NCBI RefSeq assembly: GCF_032397745.1
Contig: NZ_CP135921.1
Span: 7,676,501-7,740,500, forward strand
Source of the DNA: Bradyrhizobium prioriisuperbiae
GTDB taxonomy: Bacteria > Pseudomonadota > Alphaproteobacteria > Rhizobiales > Xanthobacteraceae
Direction of reading: 5' to 3'
Length of the DNA stretch: 64,000 nt
A program made the position numbers and the translations under genes. Positions 36,010-45,115 of the stretch are shown piece by piece; the stretch's first letter is position 1; each line of letters begins with the position of its first letter. Under the pieces are notes generated by a model. The model searched no databases. It had not been told where the DNA came from and worked only from the letters and a program-made list of their open reading frames with translations.

Positions 36010-38415
36010 TCAGGCCTTCACAAGGGGGCCCTTGCTGGCGCCCTTCGGGCCATCGTCATCCGAGCCACCTTTCGGCTTGCGTGCGGCCGCGCGCTTGCGC
36101 GCACCGGGCAGCTTCTCCGGCTTCGGCGTGACCGGCCCCTCGACAAAGTCGAAGCCGATCTTGTCCTGATCGTTCTCGTCCTTGATGAGCACGACGCGGA
36201 CGTGGCCACCGCCCTTGAGCTTGCCGAACAGCAATTCGTCCGCCAGCGGCTTCTTGATGTGCTCCTGGATCACCCGCGCCATCGGCCGGGCACCCATCTG
36301 CTCGTCATAACCGTGCTGGATCAGCCAGGCCTTGGCGGGCTCGGACAGTTCGATGGTGACGTCGCGATCCGCCAGTTGCGCCTCGAGTTGCAGCACGAAC
36401 TTCTCGACCACCATGCCGATGACTTCGGCGTTCAAGTGACCGAACGACACGATGGCATCGAGACGGTTGCGGAATTCCGGCGCGAACTGGCGATTGATGG
36501 CCTCTGCGTCGTCGCCTTCCCGCTTGTTGCGGGTGAAGCCAAACGCCTGACGCGCCAGATCCGCTGCACCCGCATTGGTGGTCATGATCAGGATCACGTT
36601 GCGGAAGTTGACCTGCTTGCCGTTGTGATCGGTCAGGCGGCCATGGTCCATGATCTGCAGCAGCACGTTGTACAGATCAGGATGCGCCTTCTCGATCTCG
36701 TCCAGCAGCACCACGCAATGCGGATGCTGGTCGACGCCATCCGTGAGCAAACCGCCCTGGTCGAAACCGACATAGCCGGGAGGCGCGCCGATCAGGCGCG
36801 AGACCGTATGCCGCTCCATGTACTCGGACATGTCGAAGCGCAGCAGCTCGACACCGAGCGAGTCCGCGAGTTGCTTGGCAACTTCGGTCTTGCCGACGCC
36901 GGTCGGGCCCGAGAACAAATAGGAGCCGATCGGCTTCTCCGGCTCGCGCAGGCCCGCCCGCGCCAGCTTGATCGCCGCCGTCAGGGCCTCGATCGCCTTA
37001 TCCTGGCCGAACACCACGCGCTTGAGCGTCGATTCCAAGTGCTTGAGCACCTCGGCATCGTCCTTCGATACGCTCTTGGGCGGAATCCGCGCCATGGTCG
37101 CGATCGTGGTCTCGATTTCCTTCAGGCCGATGGTCTTCTTGCGCTTGTTTTCCGGCACCAGCATCTGCGCCGCGCCGGATTCGTCGATCACGTCAATCGC
37201 TTTGTCCGGCAGCTTGCGGTCATGGATGTAGCGCGCCGACAGGTTCACCGCGGCTTCGATCGCCTCGGCAGTGTATTTCAGCTTGTGATAGTCCTCGAAG
37301 TACGGCTTCAGCCCCTTCAGAATGCCGATGGCATCCGCGACCGACGGCTCATTGACGTCGATCTTCTGGAACCGGCGCACCAGCGCGCGATCCTTTTCGA
37401 AGTGCTGGCGGTATTCCTTGTAGGTGGTCGAGCCCATGCAACGGATGGTGCCCGAGGCCAGCGCCGGCTTGAGCAGGTTGGACGCATCCATCGCGCCACC
37501 GGAGGTGGCGCCAGCGCCGATCACGGTGTGGATTTCGTCAATAAACAGGATCGCATTCGGATGCGCTTCCAGTTCCTTGATGACCTGCTTCAGCCGCTCC
37601 TCGAAATCGCCGCGATAGCGGGTTCCGGCCAGCAGCGTGCCCATGTCCAGCGAGAACACGGTCGCGGCGCTCAGCACTTCCGGCACGTCACTCTCGACAA
37701 TGCGCTTGGCGAGGCCTTCGGCGATCGCCGTCTTGCCGACGCCCGCTTCGCCGACGAACAGCGGATTGTTCTTCTGGCGGCGGCACAGCACCTGGATGGC
37801 GCGGTTGATCTCTGCGGTCCGCCCGATCACCGGGTCGATCTTGCCGTCGCGCGCCTTCTTGTTCAGGTTGACGCAATAGGTCTCGAGCGCGTCGCCCTTC
37901 TTCTTGCTGTCGCCGTCGTTCTTGTGCTCGGTCTCCTCGTCAACGCCGCGCACCGGGCGAGATTCCGAGACACCAGGACGCTTGGCAATGCCGTGGCTGA
38001 TGTAATTGACCGCGTCGTAGCGCGTCATGTCCTGCTCCTGCAGGAAATACGCAGCATGGCTTTCGCGCTCGGCGAAGATCGCGATCAGCACGTTGGCGCC
38101 GGTGACCTCTTCGCGTCCCGACGACTGCACGTGAATGACCGCGCGCTGGATCACCCGCTGGAACCCCGCGGTCGGCTTGGCATCGTCGCCGCCCTCCGCC
38201 ACCAGATTTTCGAACTCGGTCTCAAGATAGTTGACGAGGCTGGCGCGCAGCTTGTCGAGATCCACGTTGCAGGCGCGCATCACCGCGGCGGCGTCGGAAT
38301 CGTCGATCAGCGAGAGCAGGAGATGTTCGAGCGTCGCGTACTGATGATGGCGCTCATTGGCGATCGCCAGTGCACGATGCAAGGATTGTTCAAGGCTCTG
38401 AGAAAAAGTCGGCAT
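36010..38415 (-). CDS. clpA: ATP-dependent Clp protease ATP-binding subunit ClpA
   Basis: An 801-residue AAA+ unfoldase that feeds ClpP. Two N-terminal Clp repeats (1-145) precede D1 with Walker [10 protein letters not shown] near residue 225 and Walker B LFIDEIH, then D2 with Walker [10 protein letters not shown] near residue 505 and [11 protein letters not shown]. Length and the absence of a ClpB middle coiled coil identify ClpA. The C-terminus has an extra basic tail ([11 protein letters not shown]). The clpS gene for its adaptor lies upstream on the same strand with a 182-base repeat-rich spacer. Confidence 0.98.
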   Translation of the reverse strand: MPTFSQSLEQSLHRALAIANERHHQYATLEHLLLSLIDDSDAAAVMRACNVDLDKLRASLVNYLETEFENLVAEGGDDAKPTAGFQRVIQRAVIHVQSSGREEVTGANVLIAIFAERESHAAYFLQEQDMTRYDAVNYISHGIAKRPGVSESRPVRGVDEETEHKNDGDSKKKGDALETYCVNLNKKARDGKIDPVIGRTAEINRAIQVLCRRQKNNPLFVGEAGVGKTAIAEGLAKRIVESDVPEVLSAATVFSLDMGTLLAGTRYRGDFEERLKQVIKELEAHPNAILFIDEIHTVIGAGATSGGAMDASNLLKPALASGTIRCMGSTTYKEYRQHFEKDRALVRRFQKIDVNEPSVADAIGILKGLKPYFEDYHKLKYTAEAIEAAVNLSARYIHDRKLPDKAIDVIDESGAAQMLVPENKRKKTIGLKEIETTIATMARIPPKSVSKDDAEVLKHLESTLKRVVFGQDKAIEALTAAIKLARAGLREPEKPIGSYLFSGPTGVGKTEVAKQLADSLGVELLRFDMSEYMERHTVSRLIGAPPGYVGFDQGGLLTDGVDQHPHCVVLLDEIEKAHPDLYNVLLQIMDHGRLTDHNGKQVNFRNVILIMTTNAGAADLARQAFGFTRNKREGDDAEAINRQFAPEFRNRLDAIVSFGHLNAEVIGMVVEKFVLQLEAQLADRDVTIELSEPAKAWLIQHGYDEQMGARPMARVIQEHIKKPLADELLFGKLKGGGHVRVVLIKDENDQDKIGFDFVEGPVTPKPEKLPGARKRAAARKPKGGSDDDGPKGASKGPLVKA

Positions 38416-38460
38416 TCGCGTCCTCTGTGGCCCCCACAGTCGTAAGCCTGGATTTACGTA

Positions 38461-38571
38461 AGCTTGAATCCGCTTGAGCTTAATTTGTTATCTTGGCCGT
38501 CTTATTCAAGCTCTCGTATTCAAGCTCCCGTTTCAAACTCCGATCGTGAGGCCTTCGCTTCAAGCTCTCGA
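38461..38571. repeat. short direct and inverted repeats in the clpS-clpA spacer
   Basis: ATTCAAGCTCTCGT (38504-38517) and ATTCAAGCTCCCGT (38518-38531) are tandem 14-bp units, followed by degenerate copies TTCAAACTCC (38532-38541) and CTTCAAGCTCTCG (38559-38571 region). The inverted form AGCTTGAA occurs at 38461-38468. The spacer can thus fold several ways in the clpS-clpA message. Confidence 0.8.
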
Positions 38572-38597
38572 TGGCCGGAACCACCCGACAGCCGATG

Positions 38598-38930
38598 CTA
38601 CTTCTTTTCCATCACGCATTGCAAAGGATGTTGGTGCTTGCGCGCAAAATCCATCACCTGCGTCACTTTGGTCTCGGCTATTTCGTAAGTGAACACACCG
38701 CATTCGCCGATCCCATGGTGATGAACATGCAGCATGATCTGGGTCGCAGCTTCAACATCCTTGTTGAAGAAACGTTCTAAAACATGAACGACGAATTCCA
38801 TCGGCGTGTAATCGTCGTTGAGAATCAACACGCGGTAGAGGCTCGGCCGTTTGGTGCGCGGCTTGACCTTGGTGATGACGGAAATACCCGGCACGTTGGG
38901 GCCGCCGGGGCGGCCCTCATCGCCGCTCAT
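38598..38930 (-). CDS. clpS: ATP-dependent Clp protease adaptor ClpS
   Basis: A 110-residue adaptor that delivers N-degron substrates to ClpAP. The binding pocket motif [21 protein letters not shown] and the [20 protein letters not shown] segment, ending in PLQCVMEKK, are characteristic. The start at 38930 matches the usual length; an in-frame ATG at 38996 is possible, and neither has a convincing ribosome site. It lies upstream of clpA on the same strand. Confidence 0.95.
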   Translation of the reverse strand: MSGDEGRPGGPNVPGISVITKVKPRTKRPSLYRVLILNDDYTPMEFVVHVLERFFNKDVEAATQIMLHVHHHGIGECGVFTYEIAETKVTQVMDFARKHQHPLQCVMEKK

Positions 38931-39578
38931 GCGAAAGGTCGATGCGACAGACGACGCGGTCGCCGCGGTTCCAGAATGTCCAGATGGATGCAGCATGGCT
39001 TAACGTTCGAAATTCCCCTTTTGCGACCGGGCCTGTGGCGCCCCTCGCGGCTTTCTGGCCGGGAGGACACGGATTTGGCCATTTTTCGGGTCCGCCGCCG
39101 ATCTTGGCGGACTCGGAAAGGTCATATCTGCCGAGCGTTGCGAGATTGATGTGTCTCGTCAACACCGGCACCGCATCCCCATGTGAATTATTACCGATAT
39201 GGGTCCACACCCCCACCCCCGCAAGGATGCGAAAAATGGGCCATTCCGGGCGTCCGGGGCCATCCAGCCACCCCGGTTCCCCGATCAGGCCTCCTGTCGC
39301 GGCCCCCTCGGCAGATCCGGCCCTCGGAAGGCCCCCTGCCCAAAGCGTGCACAAGGCTCGCCGCGATAGTTAACGAAAAGCTCCAGGATAGCAGAGGAAT
39401 AGCGTGCAGGCGTTGAGGGAGCGTTGAGCATAATCTGACGAGAACTCATTAAATTACCACCGAATGCGGTTGTTTTACCAAGTTTCAGAGCATCACTTTA
39501 CCCACTCTTCACCGCATAAACCCCACAACTCGCACCGGACCAGCGCTCTCGTCGCGAGAGCCGTTTTCGGTGGGAACC
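38931..39578. other. 650-bp intergenic region between clpS and the TadG-like gene
   Basis: Divergent promoters for clpS and the TadG-like gene must lie here. Both strands have open frames of about 140 codons, but they show no domain, no ribosome site and poor amino acid composition, so they are treated as GC-driven artefacts. Small hairpins are present (for example TCCGCC ... GGCGGA around 39090-39110). The part nearest the TadG-like gene (39380-39540) is AT-rich. A small RNA cannot be excluded. Confidence 0.5.
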
Positions 39579-41240
39579 ATGACCGCGCTGTTAAATATGA
39601 CCGGGGTGAAGCGCCAGATTGCTCGTTTCGTCCGTACGGACGACGGCAGCATCCTCCCCATGTTCGGATTTACGTTGCTGATGCTGCTGTCGATGGTCGG
39701 CGCCGCCGTCGACTACGCCCGTGTCTACAACGCGCGCACCGCCATGCAGGCCGCGATCGACTCGGCCGCTTTGATGATCTCCAAGGATGCGTCGGCCGCG
39801 AATCCCCCGATGACCCAGGCGGACATCCAGACCAAGGCGGAGGGATACTTCAACACCCTCTACACCAACTCTTACACGCCCAAGACCGGCTTCAAAGCAA
39901 CCTACACCCCGCCCAGTTCCGGATCTCCGGGGACCATCAAGCTGGAGGCGTCGGGAACGATGCCGACGGAACTCCTCAGAGTTGCCGGTATCACGAAAAT
40001 AGACTTCAGCATCAGTTCCACGGCAACGTGGGGCAACAGCAGACTGCGCGTCGCGCTTGCCCTCGACAATACCGGTTCGATGAAGGACAACGGAAAAATT
40101 GGCGCCCTCCAAAAGGCGACAAACGATCTCATCACCAAGCTCAGCCAGCTCTCGACGGTCGACGGGGACGTCCTCATCTCGATTGTTCCCTTCGCCAAGG
40201 ATATCAACGCCGATCCCACCAACTACAACCAGGCCTGGATCGACTGGACCGATTGGGAAGCCGAGCCCCCCGTTCTGGTGACGAGCAAACCCGCCTACTG
40301 GTCCAGCTATGGACCCGGATCTTCATGTCCGTTCACAAATCAGCAGGGCTTCGGCTGCATCGCCGGCCCCGCCAACTACACGACAGCATACACAATCCCC
40401 TCAAGCGGATTGATCTGTCCGGGTCAGGACGGCACTTACGCCAGCTACTACAACGGCTGCTACAATAGCGTCGGTACGACGACGTCGACGACCAACCAGG
40501 TCTGCTCCGGAAACTCCTGCAGTTGCGGCTCGCGCAGCAATTGCTCTTGCAGCGGAACCGGCAAAAATACTGTCTGCTCCCAAGTCGTGACAACGACCGG
40601 CGCACCTTACACGCATACGTGGATCCCCAACGATCACAGCACATGGAACGGCTGCATCACCGACCGCACCCAGCCGAATGACGTCAAGAACGTCGCCGCG
40701 ACGAGCACGGCCACAAATTTTCCGGCGCAGCAATACAATGCCTGTCCGACGTCGGTCATGGGCATGAGTTCTGACTGGGCCACCCTCAAGAAGAAGGTCG
40801 GATTGATGACCCCGAACGGCGGCACCAACCAGCCGGTCGGAATGGCCTGGGCGTGGCAATCTCTGAGCAGCGAAGGTTCGGCTCAGAGCCAACCGATCAA
40901 AGCTCCCGCGGAAGAGTCCAATTATATCTACAAAAAAATCATCATCCTCTTGTCCGACGGGCTGAACACGCAGGATCGCTGGCCCGCGTACGGAAACGGC
41001 AGCAAACAGGTCGACGGCCAGATCGATGCCCGCCAAAAACTGCTGTGCACAAACGCAAAAGTGGAAGCAACGGTCTATACCATCCAGGTCAACGTCGGGA
41101 GCGTGGATCCGCAGTCGGCAGTTCTGCAGGGATGTGCAAGCGATACGAGCAAGTTCTACATGCTGACGGACCCCGATCAGATCATCACCACGTTCAACTC
41201 TATTCTCATCGACATCTCGAAACTGCGCATCGCCTACTGA
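39579..41240 (+). CDS. TadE/TadG-like protein with von Willebrand A domain
   Basis: A 553-residue protein with an N-terminal TadE-like membrane anchor (DDGSILPMFGFTLLMLLSMVGAAVDYARV, residues about 21-50) and a vWA domain starting near residue 152 (LRVALALDNTGSM, MIDAS form DxTxS). A large insert at about 245-385 is rich in Cys, Ser, Thr and Gly, with a dense Cys cluster at 308-334 (CSGNSCSCGSRSNCSC). The vWA resumes with PVGMAWAWQSL and KIIILLSDG. Such proteins belong to the Flp/Tad pilus machinery or act as surface adhesins; no other tad genes are present here. Confidence 0.85.
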   Translation: MTALLNMTGVKRQIARFVRTDDGSILPMFGFTLLMLLSMVGAAVDYARVYNARTAMQAAIDSAALMISKDASAANPPMTQADIQTKAEGYFNTLYTNSYTPKTGFKATYTPPSSGSPGTIKLEASGTMPTELLRVAGITKIDFSISSTATWGNSRLRVALALDNTGSMKDNGKIGALQKATNDLITKLSQLSTVDGDVLISIVPFAKDINADPTNYNQAWIDWTDWEAEPPVLVTSKPAYWSSYGPGSSCPFTNQQGFGCIAGPANYTTAYTIPSSGLICPGQDGTYASYYNGCYNSVGTTTSTTNQVCSGNSCSCGSRSNCSCSGTGKNTVCSQVVTTTGAPYTHTWIPNDHSTWNGCITDRTQPNDVKNVAATSTATNFPAQQYNACPTSVMGMSSDWATLKKKVGLMTPNGGTNQPVGMAWAWQSLSSEGSAQSQPIKAPAEESNYIYKKIIILLSDGLNTQDRWPAYGNGSKQVDGQIDARQKLLCTNAKVEATVYTIQVNVGSVDPQSAVLQGCASDTSKFYMLTDPDQIITTFNSILIDISKLRIAY

Positions 41241-41273
41241 ACAGCCGTCCGCTCCCGATAGGACACAACAAAA

Positions 41274-41297
41274 AAACCCGGCGCGAGCCGGGCTTTT
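41274..41297. terminator. bidirectional terminator between TadG-like gene and phasin gene
   Basis: CCCGGC (41277-41282) and GCCGGG (41287-41292) with loop GCGA. T-run CTTTT on the plus strand and a seven-T run on the minus strand, so it serves both convergent genes. Confidence 0.9.
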
Positions 41298-41337
41298 CGT
41301 ATCCGCCAGGGATAAATAAAATCAGCGTGCCGCTAAA

Positions 41338-41682
41338 TCAGTGCGACGTGGGCGGCGTGAACTTGGCGACGTAGCCTTCAAACGGCTTGTAGGCTTCCTT
41401 GGCAAGACCGGCATAGAGCTCGGTGATCTTCTTGGATTCCGCCACGAAGGTCTCATAGGCCGTCTTGGTGAATTCGGTCTGCAGTTCGATCGCCTTCTCG
41501 AGCGACTTCACGCCCGACAGCTTCTCGACATAGGCACTGGTGTCTTCGAACGACTTCTTGGAATAGTCAGCATAGGCGGTGGCGATCGCCTGGTAGCCTT
41601 TGGTGAAATTGTTCACCGACGCGAGCGCCGCTTCGTACTGCTCTTTGCCGAAACTCTGGAAGTCCTCAACTTTAAAAACCAT
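41338..41682 (-). CDS. phasin (PHB granule-associated protein)
   Basis: A 114-residue amphipathic helical protein of the phasin family: VEDFQSFGKEQYEAALASVNNFTKGYQAIATAYADYSKKSFED, then VKSLEKAIELQTEFTKTAYETFVAES and a C-terminal AKEAYKPFEGYVAKFTP. Phasins coat polyhydroxybutyrate granules. GGAGAGGATCC lies just upstream of the ATG. Two TTGTGC/GCACAA palindromes sit upstream (41757-41801), consistent with control by a PhaR-type repressor. Confidence 0.92.
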   Translation of the reverse strand: MVFKVEDFQSFGKEQYEAALASVNNFTKGYQAIATAYADYSKKSFEDTSAYVEKLSGVKSLEKAIELQTEFTKTAYETFVAESKKITELYAGLAKEAYKPFEGYVAKFTPPTSH

Positions 41683-41756
41683 GTTGGATCCTCTCCCGGA
41701 CTGCTGCTGCTGAAGTCACCGGATTGTCCCGGCTCCCGATAACTACCTGAAGTTTA

Positions 41757-41801
41757 TAGTGCAGCGCACAAAACAGTCAATCATCTTGTGCGTCGCACAA
41801 G
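41757..41801 (-). promoter_or_regulatory. paired TTGTGC-N3-GCACAA palindromes upstream of phasin
   Basis: The distal site CTTGTGCG-T-CGCACAAG (41785-41801) is a perfect 17-bp palindrome. The proximal site TAGTGC-AGC-GCACAA (41757-41771) differs in one half-site. Both have the TGC-N3-GCA core reported for PhaR-type PHB repressors. The centres are 29 bp apart. Confidence 0.7.
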
Positions 41802-42080
41802 ATTTTCTCAAATTATGAGAAAAGTCAGGCGATGCCGGCAACGGTTGCTTAACCTTTTGGAAACTCCGTCGCCCTACTTTGGGTCCCTGCGTTGCTGACA
41901 GTCCGGAAGAATTCCGAAAAAGACGTTCAGGCACAGTCTCTTAGCCAGAATGGCAGCCCGCGGCCGCCTGTCTTTTTCGAGATTTGCCCCGTCAACGCGC
42001 AGCAGGCCGCTGATTTCCGGGCGTGCGGGCACAATTTCGCCTCACGGACCGGTGATCTAAGTGTCTTCGAGCGAAGTGGC

Positions 42081-42115
42081 TTCCAATTCGCATGAAGACG
42101 TTACGCGAATTGGAA
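42081..42115. repeat. perfect 11-bp inverted repeat upstream of the D,D-carboxypeptidase gene
   Basis: TTCCAATTCGC (42081-42091) and GCGAATTGGAA (42105-42115) with a 13-base spacer, about 75 bases before the ATG. It may be an operator or a leader hairpin. Confidence 0.75.
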
Positions 42116-42188
42116 CATGGGGAGCGTCTCCGGGAAAGAAGCGGGTTTTCCAGGATGCGCTGTCGCTGGAAATCGGACGGGGTAGTCA

Positions 42189-44009
42189 ATGTTTCGTGCA
42201 ACCTCAGCGTCTTCGCGGACGCTACGCTTTTGCATCCTCGGGCTTGCGACGGTCACCGCAGCCGTCCTTTTCACCAACGATACAGCTGACGCCAGGCGGC
42301 GGCATCACCGCTCGCGCCATCACGTGCGGGTCTCCAGCTACGCGCCGCCGTTCTCCTCGATCATCGTCGACGGAAACTCGGGCGCCACGCTGCAAGCCAA
42401 CAGCGCCGACGGTCCGCGGCATCCGGCATCGCTCACCAAGATCATGACGCTCTATTTGCTGTTCGAGCGGCTGGAGAGCGGCAAGATGACCATCGATACC
42501 CAGATGGCTGTCTCCGAACATGCCTCCGAGCAGGCGCCGACCAAACTCGGTCTGCGCCCTGGCCAGAGCATCCGGGTCGAAGACGCGATCAAGGGCCTGG
42601 TCACCCGTTCCGCCAACGACGCTGCCGTGGTGATCTCCGAAGCCATCGCCGGTGACGAAGACGACTTCGCCAAGCTGATGACGCGCAAGGCGCGCGCGCT
42701 GGGCATGAGCCGCACCACCTACAAGAACGCCTCCGGTCTCCCGGACGAGGACCAGGTCACCACCGCGCGCGATCAGGCCACCCTCGGCCGCGCCATCCAG
42801 GACCGCTTCCCGCGCTACTACCGCTACTTCGCGACCAACGATTTCCACTACCGCGGCAACGTCATCCGCAACCACAACCGCCTGCTCGGCCGTGTCGAGG
42901 GCGTCGACGGCATCAAGACCGGCTACACCCGCGCCTCCGGCTTCAACCTGGTCACCTCGATGCACCGCGGCAACCGCCATCTGATCGGCGTCGTGCTGGG
43001 CGGCCGTTCCGGCGGTTCGCGCGATGCGACCATGCGCAACCTGCTGGCCGAAAACCTGGAGCGCGGCGCTACCAAGCGCACCGTTGCCGCCATCACCGAA
43101 CGCAACCCGTCCGACTACAAGGTCGCGAGCGCCGATGCTGACGATGCCCCGGCGGCCGCCCCCGCGCCGGAACCAAAAACCAGCCGCGCGATGTCCGCCA
43201 TGCAGGTTCAGGGCGCGATCCAGACCGCTACTGCCGCCGCCGAGGTCGATGAAACCGCCCGCTCGGCCATGCCGATGCCGGTGGCGAGGCCCATCCCGCC
43301 CCAGCAGGTCGCTCAGGAGCAGCCCAAGCCGGCCCCGGCCCCGCTGACCTCCGGCGTGATTTCGCAGCCGCTGCCGATGATTCCCGGCTCCGCCGAGCCG
43401 ATGACGCCGGTGCGGGTGAAGACGGTTCAGATCAAGTCGGGTCAGACCCGCATTGCCTCCGCAGCCCCGGTTGCCGGACCCGCCGCCACCGCCTCGATCC
43501 CCGCCCGCGCCGAAGTCGCCGAGACCTCCAACTCCATCGTGGCAAAGGCAGCCGACCTCAAGGCCGCGGAACTGCCGCCGCAGAACCCGAAATACGGCAC
43601 CGGCCAGGGCATCCTGGGCACGCTGCCCGCCTCCGCCCTGCAGCAGCACTCCCAGACCATGGCTTACGCGGAGCCGGCTCGCATGCCGCAATCCCAGCAG
43701 GTCGCACTCGCCGCACCGACCCAGACGATGCAGCAGAACGGCGCCATCAAGGCCACGACGCGCTCGGGCTGGATCATCCAGGTCGGCGCACTGGAAACCG
43801 AGGGCGAAGCCAAGCAGCGCCTGGACGCCGCTCGCAGCAGCGCAGGCAGCCTGCTGGGCAAGGCCGACCCGTTCACGGAGACCGTCTCGAAGGGCGGCGG
43901 AAAGAGCCTGTACCGCGCCCGCTTCGCCGGCCTCGACAAGGACAGCGCCGAAGCCGCCTGCCGCACCCTGAAGCGCAACGACATCTCCTGCATCGCCATC
44001 AAGAACTGA
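42189..44009 (+). CDS. D-alanyl-D-alanine carboxypeptidase with C-terminal SPOR domain
   Basis: A 606-residue low-molecular-mass penicillin-binding protein (S11 peptidase). Motifs: Ser81-x-x-Lys84 (HPASLTKIMT), Ser141-A-Asn143 (TRSANDAA), and Lys243-Thr-Gly (GIKTGYTRAS). After the enzyme domain comes a proline/alanine-rich linker (about 325-520), then a SPOR domain (SGWIIQVGALETEGEAKQRL, about 525-606) that should direct it to denuded septal glycan. A signal peptide spans about residues 10-34. The linker is unusually long. A strong terminator follows. Confidence 0.95.
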   Translation: MFRATSASSRTLRFCILGLATVTAAVLFTNDTADARRRHHRSRHHVRVSSYAPPFSSIIVDGNSGATLQANSADGPRHPASLTKIMTLYLLFERLESGKMTIDTQMAVSEHASEQAPTKLGLRPGQSIRVEDAIKGLVTRSANDAAVVISEAIAGDEDDFAKLMTRKARALGMSRTTYKNASGLPDEDQVTTARDQATLGRAIQDRFPRYYRYFATNDFHYRGNVIRNHNRLLGRVEGVDGIKTGYTRASGFNLVTSMHRGNRHLIGVVLGGRSGGSRDATMRNLLAENLERGATKRTVAAITERNPSDYKVASADADDAPAAAPAPEPKTSRAMSAMQVQGAIQTATAAAEVDETARSAMPMPVARPIPPQQVAQEQPKPAPAPLTSGVISQPLPMIPGSAEPMTPVRVKTVQIKSGQTRIASAAPVAGPAATASIPARAEVAETSNSIVAKAADLKAAELPPQNPKYGTGQGILGTLPASALQQHSQTMAYAEPARMPQSQQVALAAPTQTMQQNGAIKATTRSGWIIQVGALETEGEAKQRLDAARSSAGSLLGKADPFTETVSKGGGKSLYRARFAGLDKDSAEAACRTLKRNDISCIAIKN

Positions 44010-44029
44010 TCGCAGCTTCGATCACAACG

Positions 44030-44060
44030 AAAAGCCCGGCCTCAGTGCCGGGCTTTTTTG
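44030..44060 (+). terminator. intrinsic terminator after the D,D-carboxypeptidase gene
   Basis: AAAAGCCCGGC (44030-44040) pairs with GCCGGGCTTTT (44047-44057) around loop CTCAGT; the T-run is part of the descending arm. Confidence 0.93.
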
Positions 44061-44298
44061 TATCCGCGAACGACACCGGCCGCGCTCGTTCGCCGGCATT
44101 TGAAACTTCTCGTCAACATTTGGTCGGTAAAAATAAACCATAACAGCGGCACCGCCGGTCAAGGCGGGCCGGTGCCTGTTTCCGGCCAACGGAGCATCAG
44201 GCGCCAGATTATCGGGATGCAGCTTCATGCACCCGGGGGCATCGATCAGAGAGACGAACAGCTGCTCGCAGTGAGTTGCGTAGTGTTGCGTGCTGGAG

Positions 44299-45027
44299 TT
44301 AGCTGTGATGAGTGCGAAGCAAGGTCTCCTTGGCCTCGTTGACACGGGCCGCGAGGTACGTCGACCCCCCCTGGTCGGGATGCAGTTTCTTCATGAGCGA
44401 CCGGTGCGCACGCCCGATCTCGTCTCGCCCCGCTCCCGGCTGCAGGCCAAGGATCTGATAAGCCTCCTCCGCCGTCATTTTGCCGCTCGCCGCCTGGCCG
44501 CGCTGCCCCCCTGCCCCTGCGCCCTGCGTGTTCTGACGCCATCCGGCAAACCGGCGGTCAAGATAGCTTTCAAGTAACGCACAGCTCTCGGCATCGAAGG
44601 TTTGCATCATCGCCGCGAGTTGCGGCAGGTCGAACGCATCCAGCGACCGCCCGGCATGGGTGCCGGCGATGATGGTGCCCTTCAACTCGCCAGTGTCGTG
44701 ATCCAGCGTCATGTCGAGAAAGGCGGAGCGGACCTGCGAGGCCTGGCCGCTGGACCGGCTGCCGCGGCCCCAGTTGCCGAAACCGCCCAAATTGCCGAAC
44801 ACGTTTGCCGCCGGCGACCAGCCGAGCAACCCCGCCCCGAACAGGCCAAGCGGAATGGCCACCGCGAGTTCGCCCTTGACGCCGGTGAGGGCGGCCACCG
44901 CAAGGCAGACAACGCCGCCGGCGAGCTTGACGCCGCGCGCCAGCAACGCCGGGTTCGCCGCGCGGAACATCTGCAGCAGCATATAGAGAACAAAAACGGC
45001 GACAGCGCCTGCGATCAGGGTTGGCAT
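44299..45027 (-). CDS. membrane-anchored J-domain (DnaJ-like) protein
   Basis: A 242-residue protein with two or three N-terminal hydrophobic segments (about 5-20, 35-50, 55-70) and a C-terminal J domain containing the HPD motif (SLMKKLHPDQGGSTYLAARVNEAKE). The layout, with the J domain at the extreme C-terminus after a membrane region, resembles Tim14/Pam18-like DnaJ proteins of alphaproteobacteria. It would recruit DnaK to the membrane; the client is unknown. Confidence 0.9.
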   Translation of the reverse strand: MPTLIAGAVAVFVLYMLLQMFRAANPALLARGVKLAGGVVCLAVAALTGVKGELAVAIPLGLFGAGLLGWSPAANVFGNLGGFGNWGRGSRSSGQASQVRSAFLDMTLDHDTGELKGTIIAGTHAGRSLDAFDLPQLAAMMQTFDAESCALLESYLDRRFAGWRQNTQGAGAGGQRGQAASGKMTAEEAYQILGLQPGAGRDEIGRAHRSLMKKLHPDQGGSTYLAARVNEAKETLLRTHHS

Positions 45028-45115
45028 GGAACGATAGATAGTCGGTCACGCGCACCGGCGAAAGACGACCGGGTCGGACAGCCGCAGGCATCCACGGCAA
45101 AAACCGTAACCGGCT

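Larger units (their letters stand above)
41683..42188. other. 506-bp divergent region between phasin and D,D-carboxypeptidase genes
   Basis: It contains the two phasin-side palindromes (41757-41801) and, near the carboxypeptidase gene, an 11-bp inverted repeat (42081-42091 and 42105-42115). The middle (41830-42060) shows no gene or repeat. Promoters for both genes are expected here. Confidence 0.6.

Noticed and set aside
35992..38445. Open frame of 817 codons on the plus strand
   Set aside because: It is the antisense shadow of clpA, which has complete ClpA motifs.
38917..39373. Two overlapping frames of about 140 codons on opposite strands upstream of clpS
   Set aside because: No ribosome site, no domain and overlapping composition typical of GC-driven frames; treated as intergenic.
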